Assembly (NCBI RefSeq): GCF_004331465.1
Contig: NZ_SJKB01000010.1
Location: 186,001 to 250,000 of the forward strand
From: Kribbella pittospori
Lineage (GTDB): Bacteria > Actinomycetota > Actinomycetes > Propionibacteriales > Kribbellaceae
Direction: 5' to 3'
Length of the DNA: 64,000 nucleotides
Shown here piece after piece: positions 41,327-49,964 of the stretch; within the stretch, counting starts at the first letter, position 1; each line of letters opens with the position of its first letter. Below the pieces are notes generated by a model. The model was not told the origin of the DNA. It saw only the letters and a program-made list of their open reading frames with translations, and ran no database searches. The position numbers and the translations under genes are program-made.

Positions 41327-42281
41327 TTGGGAAGCGGTGGGGCTGTCCGCGTTCGACGCACAGGTGTATCGGCAGTTGCTGCGAGATCCGGGCGTCCCGG
41401 TGCGGCAACTAGGGGAGTCTCTGGAGCTGCCGCCGGCAACTGTCGAGGAGGCTGTCGCCCGGCTGGCCGAGGCGGGGCTGGTGCGCAGCGGCTCAGAGGC
41501 AGCGCCGGCGCCGGTCGATCCTCGGTCCGGGCTCGGCATGCTCGTCCGGGAACGCCGGGCGGCGCTGGACGGCGTGGCGGCGATGACCGACCAGTTGGCG
41601 CGCGAGTTCAGCGCCGGGCAGTTGCAGGCGGAGCCGAGCCGCCTGATCGAGATCGCCGTCGGGCGGGACGCGATCGAGGCGCGCATCGACGACATGTTGC
41701 GTGGGGCAACCGTGCAGGCGGTCGGCACCGACACCCCGCCGTACGTCGCGGACGGTAGCCATCAGGTGTCCAGTGCGGAGCTGGCGTTGCTGGAGCGTGG
41801 TGTGAAGTTCCGCGCGATCTATGCGGCCGAGGTGTTGGACCATCCCGGCTGGGTCGCCCGGTTGAGGTCGATGGCCGAGCGGGGTGAGCAGTCCAGGGTG
41901 CTTCCGCAGGTGCCGGTGAAGCTGCTGATCGTGGACGGGACGACTGCGATCCTGCCGCTCGCCGGCGACGGACCGTCGCGGCCGGGCCAGGCGCGGGCGG
42001 TGGTGGTCACCGATTCGGCGCTGACGAGCGCACTCCAGGTCCTGTTCGACCAGTTGTGGGGACAGGCCACGCCGTTGCGGCTGACGGAGTCCGCCGGAGC
42101 TGATCCGGTCACGACCCTGATCAACCTGCTCGCGAGCGGGATGAAGGACGAGGCGATCGCGCGGCAGTTGGGCGTCAGTGGGCGGACCCTACGGCGGCGG
42201 ATCTCCCAGGTCCAGGATCAGCTCGGCGCCACCAGCCGGTTCCAGGCCGGTTTGCAAGCCGGCCGCAACGGCTGGCACTGA
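41319..42281 (+). CDS. TrmB-like/LuxR-type transcriptional regulator (first copy)
   Basis: 320 residues, GTG start. An N-terminal TrmB-like winged helix (LSAFDAQVYRQLLRDPGVPV, then LELPPATVEEAVARLAEAGL) is followed by an effector-like middle with TDTPPYVADG. The C-terminal LuxR helix-turn-helix is LASGMKDEAIARQLGVSGRT. It is about one-third identical by eye to the protein at 49965, including the TPPY, RGV.CRAIYA and FDQLW segments. Each copy is next to a large secreted peptidase gene with propeller repeats, so a protease-specific regulator is likely. Signal unknown. Confidence 0.82.
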   Translation: MADWEAVGLSAFDAQVYRQLLRDPGVPVRQLGESLELPPATVEEAVARLAEAGLVRSGSEAAPAPVDPRSGLGMLVRERRAALDGVAAMTDQLAREFSAGQLQAEPSRLIEIAVGRDAIEARIDDMLRGATVQAVGTDTPPYVADGSHQVSSAELALLERGVKFRAIYAAEVLDHPGWVARLRSMAERGEQSRVLPQVPVKLLIVDGTTAILPLAGDGPSRPGQARAVVVTDSALTSALQVLFDQLWGQATPLRLTESAGADPVTTLINLLASGMKDEAIARQLGVSGRTLRRRISQVQDQLGATSRFQAGLQAGRNGWH

Positions 42282-42284
42282 CCC

Positions 42285-42683
42285 TCAGTTGCGGACGTGC
42301 ACCTTCTCCGCGGTGATGCGGATGACGATCCGGATCATTTCCGGCGGCAGATCGGCGAACGCCTTGCCGGCGCCTTCGCCCTGGTACTTCTCGGCGAGTC
42401 GCTGGGCGAGTTCGCGGTCGACGTCGGCCGAAACGGCCGCGGTGCCGCGGATCTCGACGTACCGCAGCGGCTCGTCCTTGTCGATGACGATCACGCTCAC
42501 CCGCGGATCCCGCCGCACGTTCCGGTCCTTCTTGCGGCCTTGTCCGGTCGAGATCAGTACGTCGTCACCATCCCGCCCGACCCACACCACCGACGTCTGC
42601 GGACTCCCATCCGCGTTCGTCGTGGCCAGCACCGCCGGATTGTCCCCATCGATCAACGCCTGCGCGATCTCGTTCAGTTCCAT
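42285..42683 (-). CDS. PPOX-class F420- or flavin-dependent protein (Rv1155-like)
   Basis: 132 residues, ATG 42683 with TAGGGT exactly 6 bp upstream (minus strand), so probably leaderless. The split-barrel fold is shown by NPAVLATTNADGSPQTSVVW, DDVLISTGQGRKKDRNVRRD and PLRYVEIRGTAAV. The pattern matches the TIGR03618/Rv1155 group, several members of which bind F420. The substrate is unknown. It is divergent from the hydrolase at 42713 across 29 bp. Confidence 0.87.
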   Translation of the reverse strand: MELNEIAQALIDGDNPAVLATTNADGSPQTSVVWVGRDGDDVLISTGQGRKKDRNVRRDPRVSVIVIDKDEPLRYVEIRGTAAVSADVDRELAQRLAEKYQGEGAGKAFADLPPEMIRIVIRITAEKVHVRN

Positions 42684-42689
42684 GGCCCC

Positions 42690-42695
42690 ACCCTA
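42690..42695 (-). promoter_or_regulatory. Minus-10 box of the PPOX gene
   Basis: TAGGGT on the minus strand, six bases before the ATG at 42683. Confidence 0.4.
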
Positions 42696-42712
42696 AGGAC
42701 AGAATCGGTGCA

Positions 42713-43561
42713 ATGAAGGCGGTTGAGGTTGGTGGGGTTCGGATCGTGTACGACCAGGTGGGGCGTGGGCCGGCTGTGGTGTTCTCGCATGCCGGGATCG
42801 CGGATCGGCGGATGTGGAAGCACCAGGTGGAGCGGTTTTCGGCCACCCATCGGGTGATCACGTACGACTGGCGTGGTTATGGCGAATCCGGTGAGGCTGA
42901 GGGCTCGTTCGCGCCGTACAGGGATCTGCTCGGGCTGATGGACGCGTTGGATGTGGAGGAGGCGACCCTGGTCGGCTCGTCGATGGGTGGGTCGTATTCG
43001 CTCGAGGTCGCGCTGGCTGAACCGTCGCGCGTCACGGGGCTGGCGTTGATCTGTTCGGGGCTGTCCGGTCATGTGTGGCCGGAGGAGATGAATGAGTATG
43101 TGAAAGCTCATGTCCGCTCGTCGGTCCCGGCTGAGCGCCTCGCCAGGTATCGCGGTGGACGGAACGAGTACGTCGATCCTGCCGAGGTCGACGCGATGGC
43201 TCGGGCGCAGGCCGAGTTCATCGTGGCCGGGCCGAAGCGGCCGTCGTCCGCTGTCGACCCGCAGGTGTGGGAGTTGGCGCTGACGATGCTGCGGGGTGTG
43301 TTCGAGCGGAGCTGGCGTGGCCCGGTGATCACAGAGCTGACCCTCGACCCTCCGCCGGTTGAGCGGCTGGCTGAGATCCAGGTGCCGACCGTCGTGATCA
43401 ACGGCTTGGAAGACCCGCCGTGGGTCCAGGCTGTCTCGGATCTGATCAGTGATCGAATCCCTGGCGCACGACGTATCGACCTCGCCGACACCGGTCACCT
43501 GCCTCCGCTCGAGCGCCCCGATCAGATCAATCAGATCCTCCAGGATCTGCTGCGCCAGTGA
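42713..43561 (+). CDS. Alpha/beta hydrolase
   Basis: 282 residues. The oxyanion region is VVFSHAGIADRRMW, the nucleophile elbow GSSMGGSY has a Ser, the acid is likely in INGLEDPP and the catalytic His is in ADTGHLPPLERP. The lengths between motifs match the large 3-oxoadipate-enol-lactonase/arylesterase-like group. No signal peptide is seen. The natural substrate is unknown. The gene ends 47 bp before the MarR gene on the same strand. Confidence 0.88.
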   Translation: MKAVEVGGVRIVYDQVGRGPAVVFSHAGIADRRMWKHQVERFSATHRVITYDWRGYGESGEAEGSFAPYRDLLGLMDALDVEEATLVGSSMGGSYSLEVALAEPSRVTGLALICSGLSGHVWPEEMNEYVKAHVRSSVPAERLARYRGGRNEYVDPAEVDAMARAQAEFIVAGPKRPSSAVDPQVWELALTMLRGVFERSWRGPVITELTLDPPPVERLAEIQVPTVVINGLEDPPWVQAVSDLISDRIPGARRIDLADTGHLPPLERPDQINQILQDLLRQ

Positions 43562-43563
43562 TG

Positions 43564-43578
43564 GTTCGCGCCACGAAC
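43564..43578. promoter_or_regulatory. Operator of the MarR gene at 43609
   Basis: GTTCG-CGCCA-CGAAC is a 15-bp site whose outer arms match the two perfect palindromes at 44086-44122. It lies upstream of the TATCTT minus-10 box of the MarR gene, consistent with autoregulation. Confidence 0.55.
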
Positions 43579-43596
43579 TGCTGTGGGCGCGAATGC

Positions 43597-43602
43597 TATC
43601 TT
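43597..43602 (+). promoter_or_regulatory. Minus-10 box of the MarR gene at 43609
   Basis: TATCTT exactly 6 bp before GTG 43609; decides that start over upstream in-frame codons. Confidence 0.45.
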
Positions 43603-43608
43603 GGCAGC

Positions 43609-44064
43609 GTGGCGAAGAATGAGGACGGCAAGATCGGAGTGGTGGCCGGACTCGTCCGGTCGGCGTTCCTGGTGAATGCGGTGTACGCCGAGGCGAGTCG
43701 TGAACGCGGCCTCACCCCGCAGCAGGGGCAACTGCTCTGCGTCCTGATGGCCCAGCCGTACGGGATGGGGGAGCTGGGCACGATGCTCGGCCTGGCCAAG
43801 TCCAGCATGACCGGCCTCGTCGACCGCACCGTGCGCAACGGCCTGGTACGCCGCGAGCCGGATCCACGTGACACCAGGGCCGTCCGCGTCGCGCTCACCC
43901 CGCGCGGACAGGACGTCGCGGAGGAGTTCTACGCCGAGACCTGCCGCCGGATCGACCGGTTGCCGGACGGTCTGAGCGCCGCGGAGCGCGAGACGCTCGC
44001 CTGCCTGCTCGGCCGCGTCGTGCTGGACAACGAGGTCCCGGTGGTCTTCATGGAGCAAGCCTGA
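43609..44064 (+). CDS. MarR-family regulator of the quinone-reductase-like gene
   Basis: 151 residues from GTG 43609; an upstream ATG at 43561 would cross the operator. The winged helix includes GELGTMLGLAKSSMTGLVDR and the wing PDPRDTRAVRVALTPRG. Two Cys residues (about 40 and 109 in this numbering) could take part in redox sensing, but this is speculative. A degenerate operator lies before this gene and two perfect copies before the next one, so the protein probably represses both. Confidence 0.88.
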   Translation: MAKNEDGKIGVVAGLVRSAFLVNAVYAEASRERGLTPQQGQLLCVLMAQPYGMGELGTMLGLAKSSMTGLVDRTVRNGLVRREPDPRDTRAVRVALTPRGQDVAEEFYAETCRRIDRLPDGLSAAERETLACLLGRVVLDNEVPVVFMEQA

Positions 44065-44080
44065 ATTTCTGGACGATGGG

Positions 44081-44122
44081 TTGCAGTTCGTAGTACGAAC
44101 TAATATGGTTCGTACTACGAAC
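44081..44122 (+). promoter_or_regulatory. Promoter with two perfect MarR operators
   Basis: GTTCGTA-G-TACGAAC (44086-44100) and GTTCGTA-C-TACGAAC (44108-44122) are perfect 15-bp palindromes with centres 22 bp apart, two helical turns. A promoter of TTGCAG (44081-44086) and TATGGT (44104-44109), spacing 17, is threaded through them, so repressor binding would block polymerase. Confidence 0.75.
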
Positions 44123-44169
44123 AAGTTCGATGCGTCCAGGCATCGGCCGTCACGTGAGGAAAACCCATC

Positions 44170-45036
44170 ATGTCCGATCTCATTGCTGTCACCGGCGCGA
44201 CCGGCGCGCTCGGCACTCTGATCATTGATCAACTGCTCGCCCGCGTCCCGGCCGAGCGCATCGTCGCCATCGCCAGGAACCCGGCCAAGGCGGCCGCACT
44301 GGAGGCGAAGAGAGTCCAGGTCCGGATCGCCGACCACGACGACCGTGCGGCGGTCGACGCCGCCCTCGACGGTGTCGACGTTGCGCTGCTGGTCTCGGGG
44401 AACGAGTTCGGCAAGCGGATGATCCAGCACGAGAACGTGATCCGTGCGGCCCAGCAGGCCGGTGTCTCCCGGATCGTCTACACGAGCGCGGCCCACGCCG
44501 ACACCAGCCCGACGTTCATCGTGACCGAGCACAAGGCCACCGAGCAGTTGATCCGCGAGTCCGGCCTGACCTACACGATGCTGCGGATGAACTCGTACCA
44601 CGAGAACTACGTCCCGTTCCTGACCTCGGCGCCGGAGACCGGCGTGATGATCGGCAGCGTGCATGAGGGCCGGGTGGCCAGCGCCGATCACCTCGACTAC
44701 GCCGAGGCGACCGCGGTCGTGCTGACCACCGACGGCCACGACAATGCGGCGTACGAGCTGGCCGGCGACACGGCGTGGACCTATCCGGAGCTGGCGGCCG
44801 CGATCGCAGAGGTGAGTGGCAAGCCTGTTGTCTATCAGGACCTGTCTTCAGAGGAGCACGCTGAGGCGTTGCGAGCCAACGGTGTCGACGAGCAGACCGT
44901 CAGTTTCCTTGTCCAGCTGGACAGGGACGTCTCCAACGGCGTGTCAGCGGACGCGACCGGTGAGTTGCACAAGCTGATCGGCCGGCCCACCATCTCGCTG
45001 GTCGACGGTCTGCGTGCCATCGCCGCCCGGTCGTGA
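44170..45036 (+). CDS. NmrA-like NAD(P)H:quinone reductase (QorB/YtfG-like SDR)
   Basis: 288 residues, with GAGGAAAA before the ATG. The NADPH motif is VTGATGALG, followed by IAIARNPAKAAAL where the ribose phosphate is bound. The middle section VYTSAAHADTSPTFIVTEHK and TMLRMNSYHENYV matches the QOR2 group of atypical SDRs, which reduce quinones and lack the Tyr-x3-Lys pair. Its promoter holds two MarR operators, so it should be induced by the ligand of that regulator, plausibly a quinone or electrophile. Confidence 0.88.
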   Translation: MSDLIAVTGATGALGTLIIDQLLARVPAERIVAIARNPAKAAALEAKRVQVRIADHDDRAAVDAALDGVDVALLVSGNEFGKRMIQHENVIRAAQQAGVSRIVYTSAAHADTSPTFIVTEHKATEQLIRESGLTYTMLRMNSYHENYVPFLTSAPETGVMIGSVHEGRVASADHLDYAEATAVVLTTDGHDNAAYELAGDTAWTYPELAAAIAEVSGKPVVYQDLSSEEHAEALRANGVDEQTVSFLVQLDRDVSNGVSADATGELHKLIGRPTISLVDGLRAIAARS

Positions 45037-45090
45037 GCACTGGTTGCCGCAGGCAAAGGGACGGACTGCGAGTTGACCGCTGGTCTCACC

Positions 45091-45096
45091 TAGGGT
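45091..45096 (+). promoter_or_regulatory. Minus-10 box of the small membrane protein gene
   Basis: TAGGGT, 7 bp before ATG 45104; again points to a leaderless transcript. Confidence 0.35.
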
Positions 45097-45103
45097 CGTT
45101 GCC

Positions 45104-45397
45104 ATGAAGCGAGCGATTGTGTGGGTCCTGTCGTTGGCCGGCCTGGCTACCGTTCTGTGGTTGCTGCTCGGCGCACCCGACTCCGGTAGCGGGAACACCG
45201 TGCCCAGTCTCGGCGGTGGGCCGCGGACCGAATGCAAGTCGGTGCTGCGGACGGGCTATCCCTATCGCGGTGAGTCCGATCCGACCGCGATCGAGAACTG
45301 CGAGACCGGCCAGGTGAACCGGTTGGCGTGGGCGGTGCTGATCTCCCTGCCGACCGCCGTGCTGACCTCGATCGCCGTCCGTCGCTGGAATTCGTAG
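45104..45397 (+). CDS. Small membrane protein of unknown function
   Basis: 97 residues. Hydrophobic helices lie at about 4-22 (AIVWVLSLAGLATVLWLLL) and 74-90 (AWAVLISLPTAVLTSIAV). The loop between would be outside the cell and has two Cys residues (in RTECKSV and IENCETG) that could form a disulfide. No family is recognised. It lies directly upstream of the S8 protease gene on the same strand, but palindromes and a good ribosome binding site between them suggest separate control. Confidence 0.65.
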   Translation: MKRAIVWVLSLAGLATVLWLLLGAPDSGSGNTVPSLGGGPRTECKSVLRTGYPYRGESDPTAIENCETGQVNRLAWAVLISLPTAVLTSIAVRRWNS

Positions 45398-45406
45398 CCG
45401 GCCGCC

Positions 45407-45438
45407 CGGCCAGTTCTGGCCGTGGCCAGATTCGGCCA
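45407..45438. promoter_or_regulatory. Two abutting GGCC palindromes before the S8 protease gene
   Basis: CGGCCA-GTTC-TGGCCG (45407-45422) is perfect, and TGGCCA-GATT-CGGCCA (45423-45438) has one mismatched pair. They sit about 100 bp before the protease ATG. The related CGGCCA elements before the S53 peptidase suggest a common operator for the TrmB/LuxR-type regulators. Confidence 0.55.
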
Positions 45439-45539
45439 CCGAGCATGCTGGACACCCTCACGCCGCGCTGGCAAAACTGCTGGACGTCGTGCCGGGACGG
45501 TGAGGATTCCGGGGCGCACCATCCTGGGGAGGGTTCCGC

Positions 45540-48500
45540 ATGCACCCTGTGGTCTCTGGATCCGGACGACGCCGAACCGTGTTCGGCGTCGTCCTGGCCA
45601 TGCTGGCCGGGCTGCTGATGTTGCCGGCCGGGACGGCGGCAGCCGCACCACCTCCGGTGCCCTGGCAGGACAAGGTGTCGTCCAGTCTGCGGGCCGGCCT
45701 GGTCGCCGGGAAGGCGAGCGACTTCATGGTCCGGTTCGCCGATCGTGCCGATCTGAGCAAGGCGGCCACGATCAAGGACTGGAAGCAGCGTGGCGAGTAC
45801 GTCGTCCAGCAGCTGCAACAGGCGGCCGCAACGGGACAGCGCGAGGCCCGTGCAGCGCTCGATGCCGCTGGCAACGACTACACTCCGTTCTGGATCACCG
45901 ACGCCATCTTGGTCAGGGGTGGATCCGCGGCGCTGGCGCAGTCGCTCGCAGTACGGCCCGAGGTCGTGGGAGTGCAGGAGGCTCCGACGTACGAACTGAC
46001 CGAACCGGCGCCGGCCGCCGAGACGAAGGCGGCGAGGGCGGCCGCGGTCGAGTGGGGCCTGGCGGACATCCAGGCGGACAAGGTCTGGTCGGAACTGGAC
46101 GATCGTGGCCAGGGCATCGTCGTCGGCAGCATCGACACCGGCGTCCAGTTCGATCACCCGGCGCTGGTGGACTCCTACCGCGGCACGGTCGGCCAGGGGG
46201 TCTTCGACCACAACTACAACTGGTTCGATCCGTCCCAGGTCTGCCCCTCGGCCGTACCCTGCGACAACATCTGGCACGGCACTCACACGATGGGCACGAT
46301 GGTCGGCGGGGACGGACCGCGCGGGAAGATCGGCGTCGCGCCGGCCGCGCGGTGGATTGCCGCGAAGGGCTGCGAGGACGAGGAGCGAGGGTGCTCTCTG
46401 AGCGGGCTGCTCGCCTCCGGCCAGTGGATGCTCGCCCCGACCGACCTGTCCGGCGCCAACCCGCGAGCCGACCTGCGGCCGAACGTCCTCAACAACTCGT
46501 GGGGAGACGACAACCGCGGCGTCGAGGACCCGTTCTACGACGACGTGATCGCGGCGTGGAACGCGTCCGGCATCTTCGCGGTCTTCTCGAACGGCAACGA
46601 CGGCCGGGCCGGCTGTGACACCACCGGCTCGCCGGCCGACGGCGGATCGACGTACGCGGTCGGCGCGTACGACGAGACCGATGCGATCGCCGACTTCTCC
46701 GGTCGTGGACCGGGTGGGTCCGGCCGGGTCAAGCCGGACATCGCCGCCCCTGGTGTCGCCGTCGGTTCGTCGGTTCCGGGTGGCGCCTTCGGCACCGGCA
46801 ACGGTACGTCGATGGCCTCGCCGCACGTCTCGGGCACGGTCGTTCTGATGTGGTCGGCGGCGCCGTCCCTGATCGGTGACATCGACGGCACGCGTGAGCT
46901 GCTGAACCAGACCGCGACGGACACCGGCGACCTGTCCTGCGGCGGCACTGTCCAGCGGAACAACACCTTCGGAGAGGGCCGCCTGAACGCGCTGGCCGCG
47001 GTCACGGCGTCGCCGCGTGGCGACACCGGCACGCTGGCCGGACGGATCACGGACAGCGCCGGGAAGCCCGTGGCCGACGCGACGGTGGCCGCCACCGCCG
47101 CGGCGTACGAGCGGCGGACGACGACCGCGGCCGACGGCACCTTCGAGATCCGGGTGAGCACCGGGACGTACCACCTCGCGGTCTCGGCCTTCGGGTTCGA
47201 GAACGCGACCGCGGACGATGTCGTGGTGACGAAGGACCAGCGGGCGGTGCGCGATGTCTCGCTCACCCAGGTGCCGATGGCAACGGTTCGCGGCAGGGTG
47301 ACCGACGGCTCCGGCCACGGCTGGCCGCTGTACGCCACCCTGACGGTCGCCGGCACGCCGCTCGCGCCGATCCACACCTCACCGGTGGACGGTTCGTACA
47401 GTGTCCGGTTGCCGGTCGGATCGACGTACCGGATCGAGCTGGATCCGGATCCGGCCGGCTACCAGTTGATGACCCGCAAGGTCGTCGTCCAGGGCGATCA
47501 GTCGGTGGACTTCGCCGTACCTGTGATCGCGGCGCCCTGTACGGCGCCCGGCTACCACAGCGAACACCAGGGCCTCGGCGAATCCTTCGACGGTACGTCG
47601 ATCCCGGCCGGCTGGACGCAGGAGACGGTCATCGGCGACGGCTGGGAGTTCGACGACCCGGGACAGAACACGAACCTGACCGGCGGATCCGGTGCCTTCG
47701 CGAGCATCGACAGCGGCTCGGGGAAGCGGCTGGAGGACTCGCGGCTGATCTCGCCCGGCGTCGACCTGAGCGCGCAGGACCATCCGGTGATCGCGTTCCG
47801 GACGGACGTCCTCGGCAGTTGGGCCGCGGTCGAGGTCGACCTGTCCGTCGACGACGGGGCGACCTGGACCAATGTGTGGCACCAGAACGGGAGCCTGCGC
47901 GGCCCGCGGCCGATCGAGGTGCCGATCCCCGCGGCCGCCGGGCACGACAAGGTCCGGGCCCGGTTTCGCTACAGCACCGAGGTCGCCGGCAACGGGTGGC
48001 TGCAGATCGACGACGTGGTGATCGGGACGACCAAGTGCGCTCCGGTCGCGGGCGGTCTCGTCCTCGGCAACGTGACGGATGACAGGTTCGGCCGGGCGGT
48101 CGACGATGCGACCGTGCAGAGTCTCTCCCGGCCCGCCGACTTAGCGACCGCAGGACCGACGCCGGCTGATCCGAACCTCGGTGACGGCTTCTACTGGATG
48201 TTCGCACCGGCCGGTCGGCAGCGGTTCAGTGCGCAGTACGACGCCGGGCAGTACGAGGCCAGGACGCGGACTGTCGACGTACGACCGGACACGGTGACCC
48301 GGGCCGACTTCGCGCTCGGCCTGGCCGAACTGACGGTAACCGCGAACGATCTGACCCAATCGGTGCGGATCGGGGATCGGCGGACGATCGAGCTGACTGT
48401 GAAGAACGTCGGCACCGGTCGGGCGACGTACGAGCTGACGCCGTTCGAGGACAAGCCGGAGACCAAGGCGGCAGCCGTCTCCACTGTTCCGGAGCGGCGG

Positions 48501-49955
48501 TACCTGAGCCTGGACGACGGCGGCCCGTTGTCGTCGGCCACCGGAGCGGCGGTGTCCCGGACGACGGGTGCGAAGATCGCGCCCTGGCAACAGGAGAGCG
48601 ATCTCCCGGTGGGTGACTTCGATGCCCTGGCCGCGTACCACGACGGGAAGCTGTACAAGGTCGGCGGCGTCGCCGACCAGAACAACACCGAACAACGCAA
48701 CTACGTCTACGACCTGAAGACCAAGACCTGGCAGGAGATCGCACGGACCACCAATCCGCTGGAGCGGGCTTCCGGTGGGTTCGTCGGCGACAAGCTGTAC
48801 GTCGTCGGCGGCTGGCCGCGCGGAGGTGCGCCGGCCACCGGGCTGACGATCTACGACCCCGCCACCGACAAGTGGTCGTCCGGACCGGACGCCCCGATCG
48901 GCACGGCCGCAGCCGCATCGGCGGTCCTGGGCGGCAAGCTCTACGTCATCGGTGGGCGCACGAACACCGACGACGTGCACGCAAGCCGAAGTGTGATGGT
49001 CTACGACCCGGCCTCGAAGCGTTGGACGCGAGCGGCCGACTATCCGGAGCCGGTGTCCTGGCAGCACTGTGGCGCCATCGGTGCGCGCATCTACTGCGCC
49101 GGAGGTCTGGACGACGATGCCGATCATCCGCTCCGGACGGCGTACAGCTACAACCCGGCGACCGACCGCTGGCTGCGCCTGAACGACCTGCCCACATCGG
49201 TCTGGGGTGCCGCGTACTCCGCGGCCAACGGTGAACTGCTGCTCTCGGGTGGGACGGTGGCGGGCTACCGAAGCAACCTGGGCTTCGCCTACAGCCCGGC
49301 CTCGGACACCTGGAGGTCGTTGCCGAACTCCCAGTTCGCGGTGACCCGGGTGGCCGGTGCGTGCGGATTCTTCAAGGTGGGCGGAGCAGAAGGCATTCTG
49401 GGCGCCAAGCCCTACGTCGAGCAGCTAGCCGGCAACGACCAATGCGCGTCCGGTGGCCGGGACGTGCCGTGGCTGAAGGCCGACAAGCCGGCCGGCACTC
49501 TCGCACCGGGGCAGTCGACGCGGATCCGGGTCACGCTCGACGCCGGAACGCCTGCGACGAGTCAGCCGCGCGAGGTGAGCGCTCGGCTGCTGCTGATGGA
49601 GGACACGCCGTTTCGGAACGCACCGCTGACCGTGACCATGGACGCGGTCGCGCCGCCCAGCTGGGGCCGGATCACCGGCACAGTCACCGGCAAGGATCGG
49701 TGCACCGGTCAGACGTCCGCCTTGCCACGAGCAGTTGTGGCGATCGGCACCGGACAGTCCGCGGTGCACCTCGTCGCGGATGACGAGGGACGGTACTCGT
49801 ACTGGCTGAAGGCGGATGAACACCTCCACGTGAGTGCGACAGCGCCCGGCTGGCTGCCGGCGTCGGAGGTCGTCAGGGTGCGGCCGAAGCAGACGGCCAC
49901 CGGAGACCTCCGGCTGGCCAAGGCAGGACCGTGCTCGGTCCTGCCGGGCGGGTAG
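45540..49955 (+). CDS. Large secreted S8 (subtilisin-like) protease with kelch repeats
   Basis: 1471 residues, GGGGAGGG before ATG. A signal peptide (about 1-37, AMLAGLLMLPAGTAAAA) and an I9-like prodomain precede the S8 domain, with catalytic Asp199 (GSIDTGVQFDH), His246 (HGTHTMG) and Ser424 (NGTSMASPHVSG). Carboxypeptidase-regulatory-like beta domains follow (about 490-670), then a MAM-like jelly roll (about 680-835), another regulatory-like domain, a kelch propeller of five to six blades (about 1020-1290; GKLYVIGGRT, GKLYKVGGV) and a last beta domain. No cell-wall anchor is seen, so it is probably released. Next to it is a TrmB/LuxR-type regulator gene. Confidence 0.9.
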   Translation: MHPVVSGSGRRRTVFGVVLAMLAGLLMLPAGTAAAAPPPVPWQDKVSSSLRAGLVAGKASDFMVRFADRADLSKAATIKDWKQRGEYVVQQLQQAAATGQREARAALDAAGNDYTPFWITDAILVRGGSAALAQSLAVRPEVVGVQEAPTYELTEPAPAAETKAARAAAVEWGLADIQADKVWSELDDRGQGIVVGSIDTGVQFDHPALVDSYRGTVGQGVFDHNYNWFDPSQVCPSAVPCDNIWHGTHTMGTMVGGDGPRGKIGVAPAARWIAAKGCEDEERGCSLSGLLASGQWMLAPTDLSGANPRADLRPNVLNNSWGDDNRGVEDPFYDDVIAAWNASGIFAVFSNGNDGRAGCDTTGSPADGGSTYAVGAYDETDAIADFSGRGPGGSGRVKPDIAAPGVAVGSSVPGGAFGTGNGTSMASPHVSGTVVLMWSAAPSLIGDIDGTRELLNQTATDTGDLSCGGTVQRNNTFGEGRLNALAAVTASPRGDTGTLAGRITDSAGKPVADATVAATAAAYERRTTTAADGTFEIRVSTGTYHLAVSAFGFENATADDVVVTKDQRAVRDVSLTQVPMATVRGRVTDGSGHGWPLYATLTVAGTPLAPIHTSPVDGSYSVRLPVGSTYRIELDPDPAGYQLMTRKVVVQGDQSVDFAVPVIAAPCTAPGYHSEHQGLGESFDGTSIPAGWTQETVIGDGWEFDDPGQNTNLTGGSGAFASIDSGSGKRLEDSRLISPGVDLSAQDHPVIAFRTDVLGSWAAVEVDLSVDDGATWTNVWHQNGSLRGPRPIEVPIPAAAGHDKVRARFRYSTEVAGNGWLQIDDVVIGTTKCAPVAGGLVLGNVTDDRFGRAVDDATVQSLSRPADLATAGPTPADPNLGDGFYWMFAPAGRQRFSAQYDAGQYEARTRTVDVRPDTVTRADFALGLAELTVTANDLTQSVRIGDRRTIELTVKNVGTGRATYELTPFEDKPETKAAAVSTVPERRYLSLDDGGPLSSATGAAVSRTTGAKIAPWQQESDLPVGDFDALAAYHDGKLYKVGGVADQNNTEQRNYVYDLKTKTWQEIARTTNPLERASGGFVGDKLYVVGGWPRGGAPATGLTIYDPATDKWSSGPDAPIGTAAAASAVLGGKLYVIGGRTNTDDVHASRSVMVYDPASKRWTRAADYPEPVSWQHCGAIGARIYCAGGLDDDADHPLRTAYSYNPATDRWLRLNDLPTSVWGAAYSAANGELLLSGGTVAGYRSNLGFAYSPASDTWRSLPNSQFAVTRVAGACGFFKVGGAEGILGAKPYVEQLAGNDQCASGGRDVPWLKADKPAGTLAPGQSTRIRVTLDAGTPATSQPREVSARLLLMEDTPFRNAPLTVTMDAVAPPSWGRITGTVTGKDRCTGQTSALPRAVVAIGTGQSAVHLVADDEGRYSYWLKADEHLHVSATAPGWLPASEVVRVRPKQTATGDLRLAKAGPCSVLPGG

Positions 49956-49964
49956 GCGCCGGAC

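Noticed and set aside
45147..47375. A 742-codon minus-strand frame opposite the S8 protease
   Set aside because: It has low-complexity Arg/Gly-rich composition and no recognisable domain, as expected of an antisense frame in GC-rich DNA.
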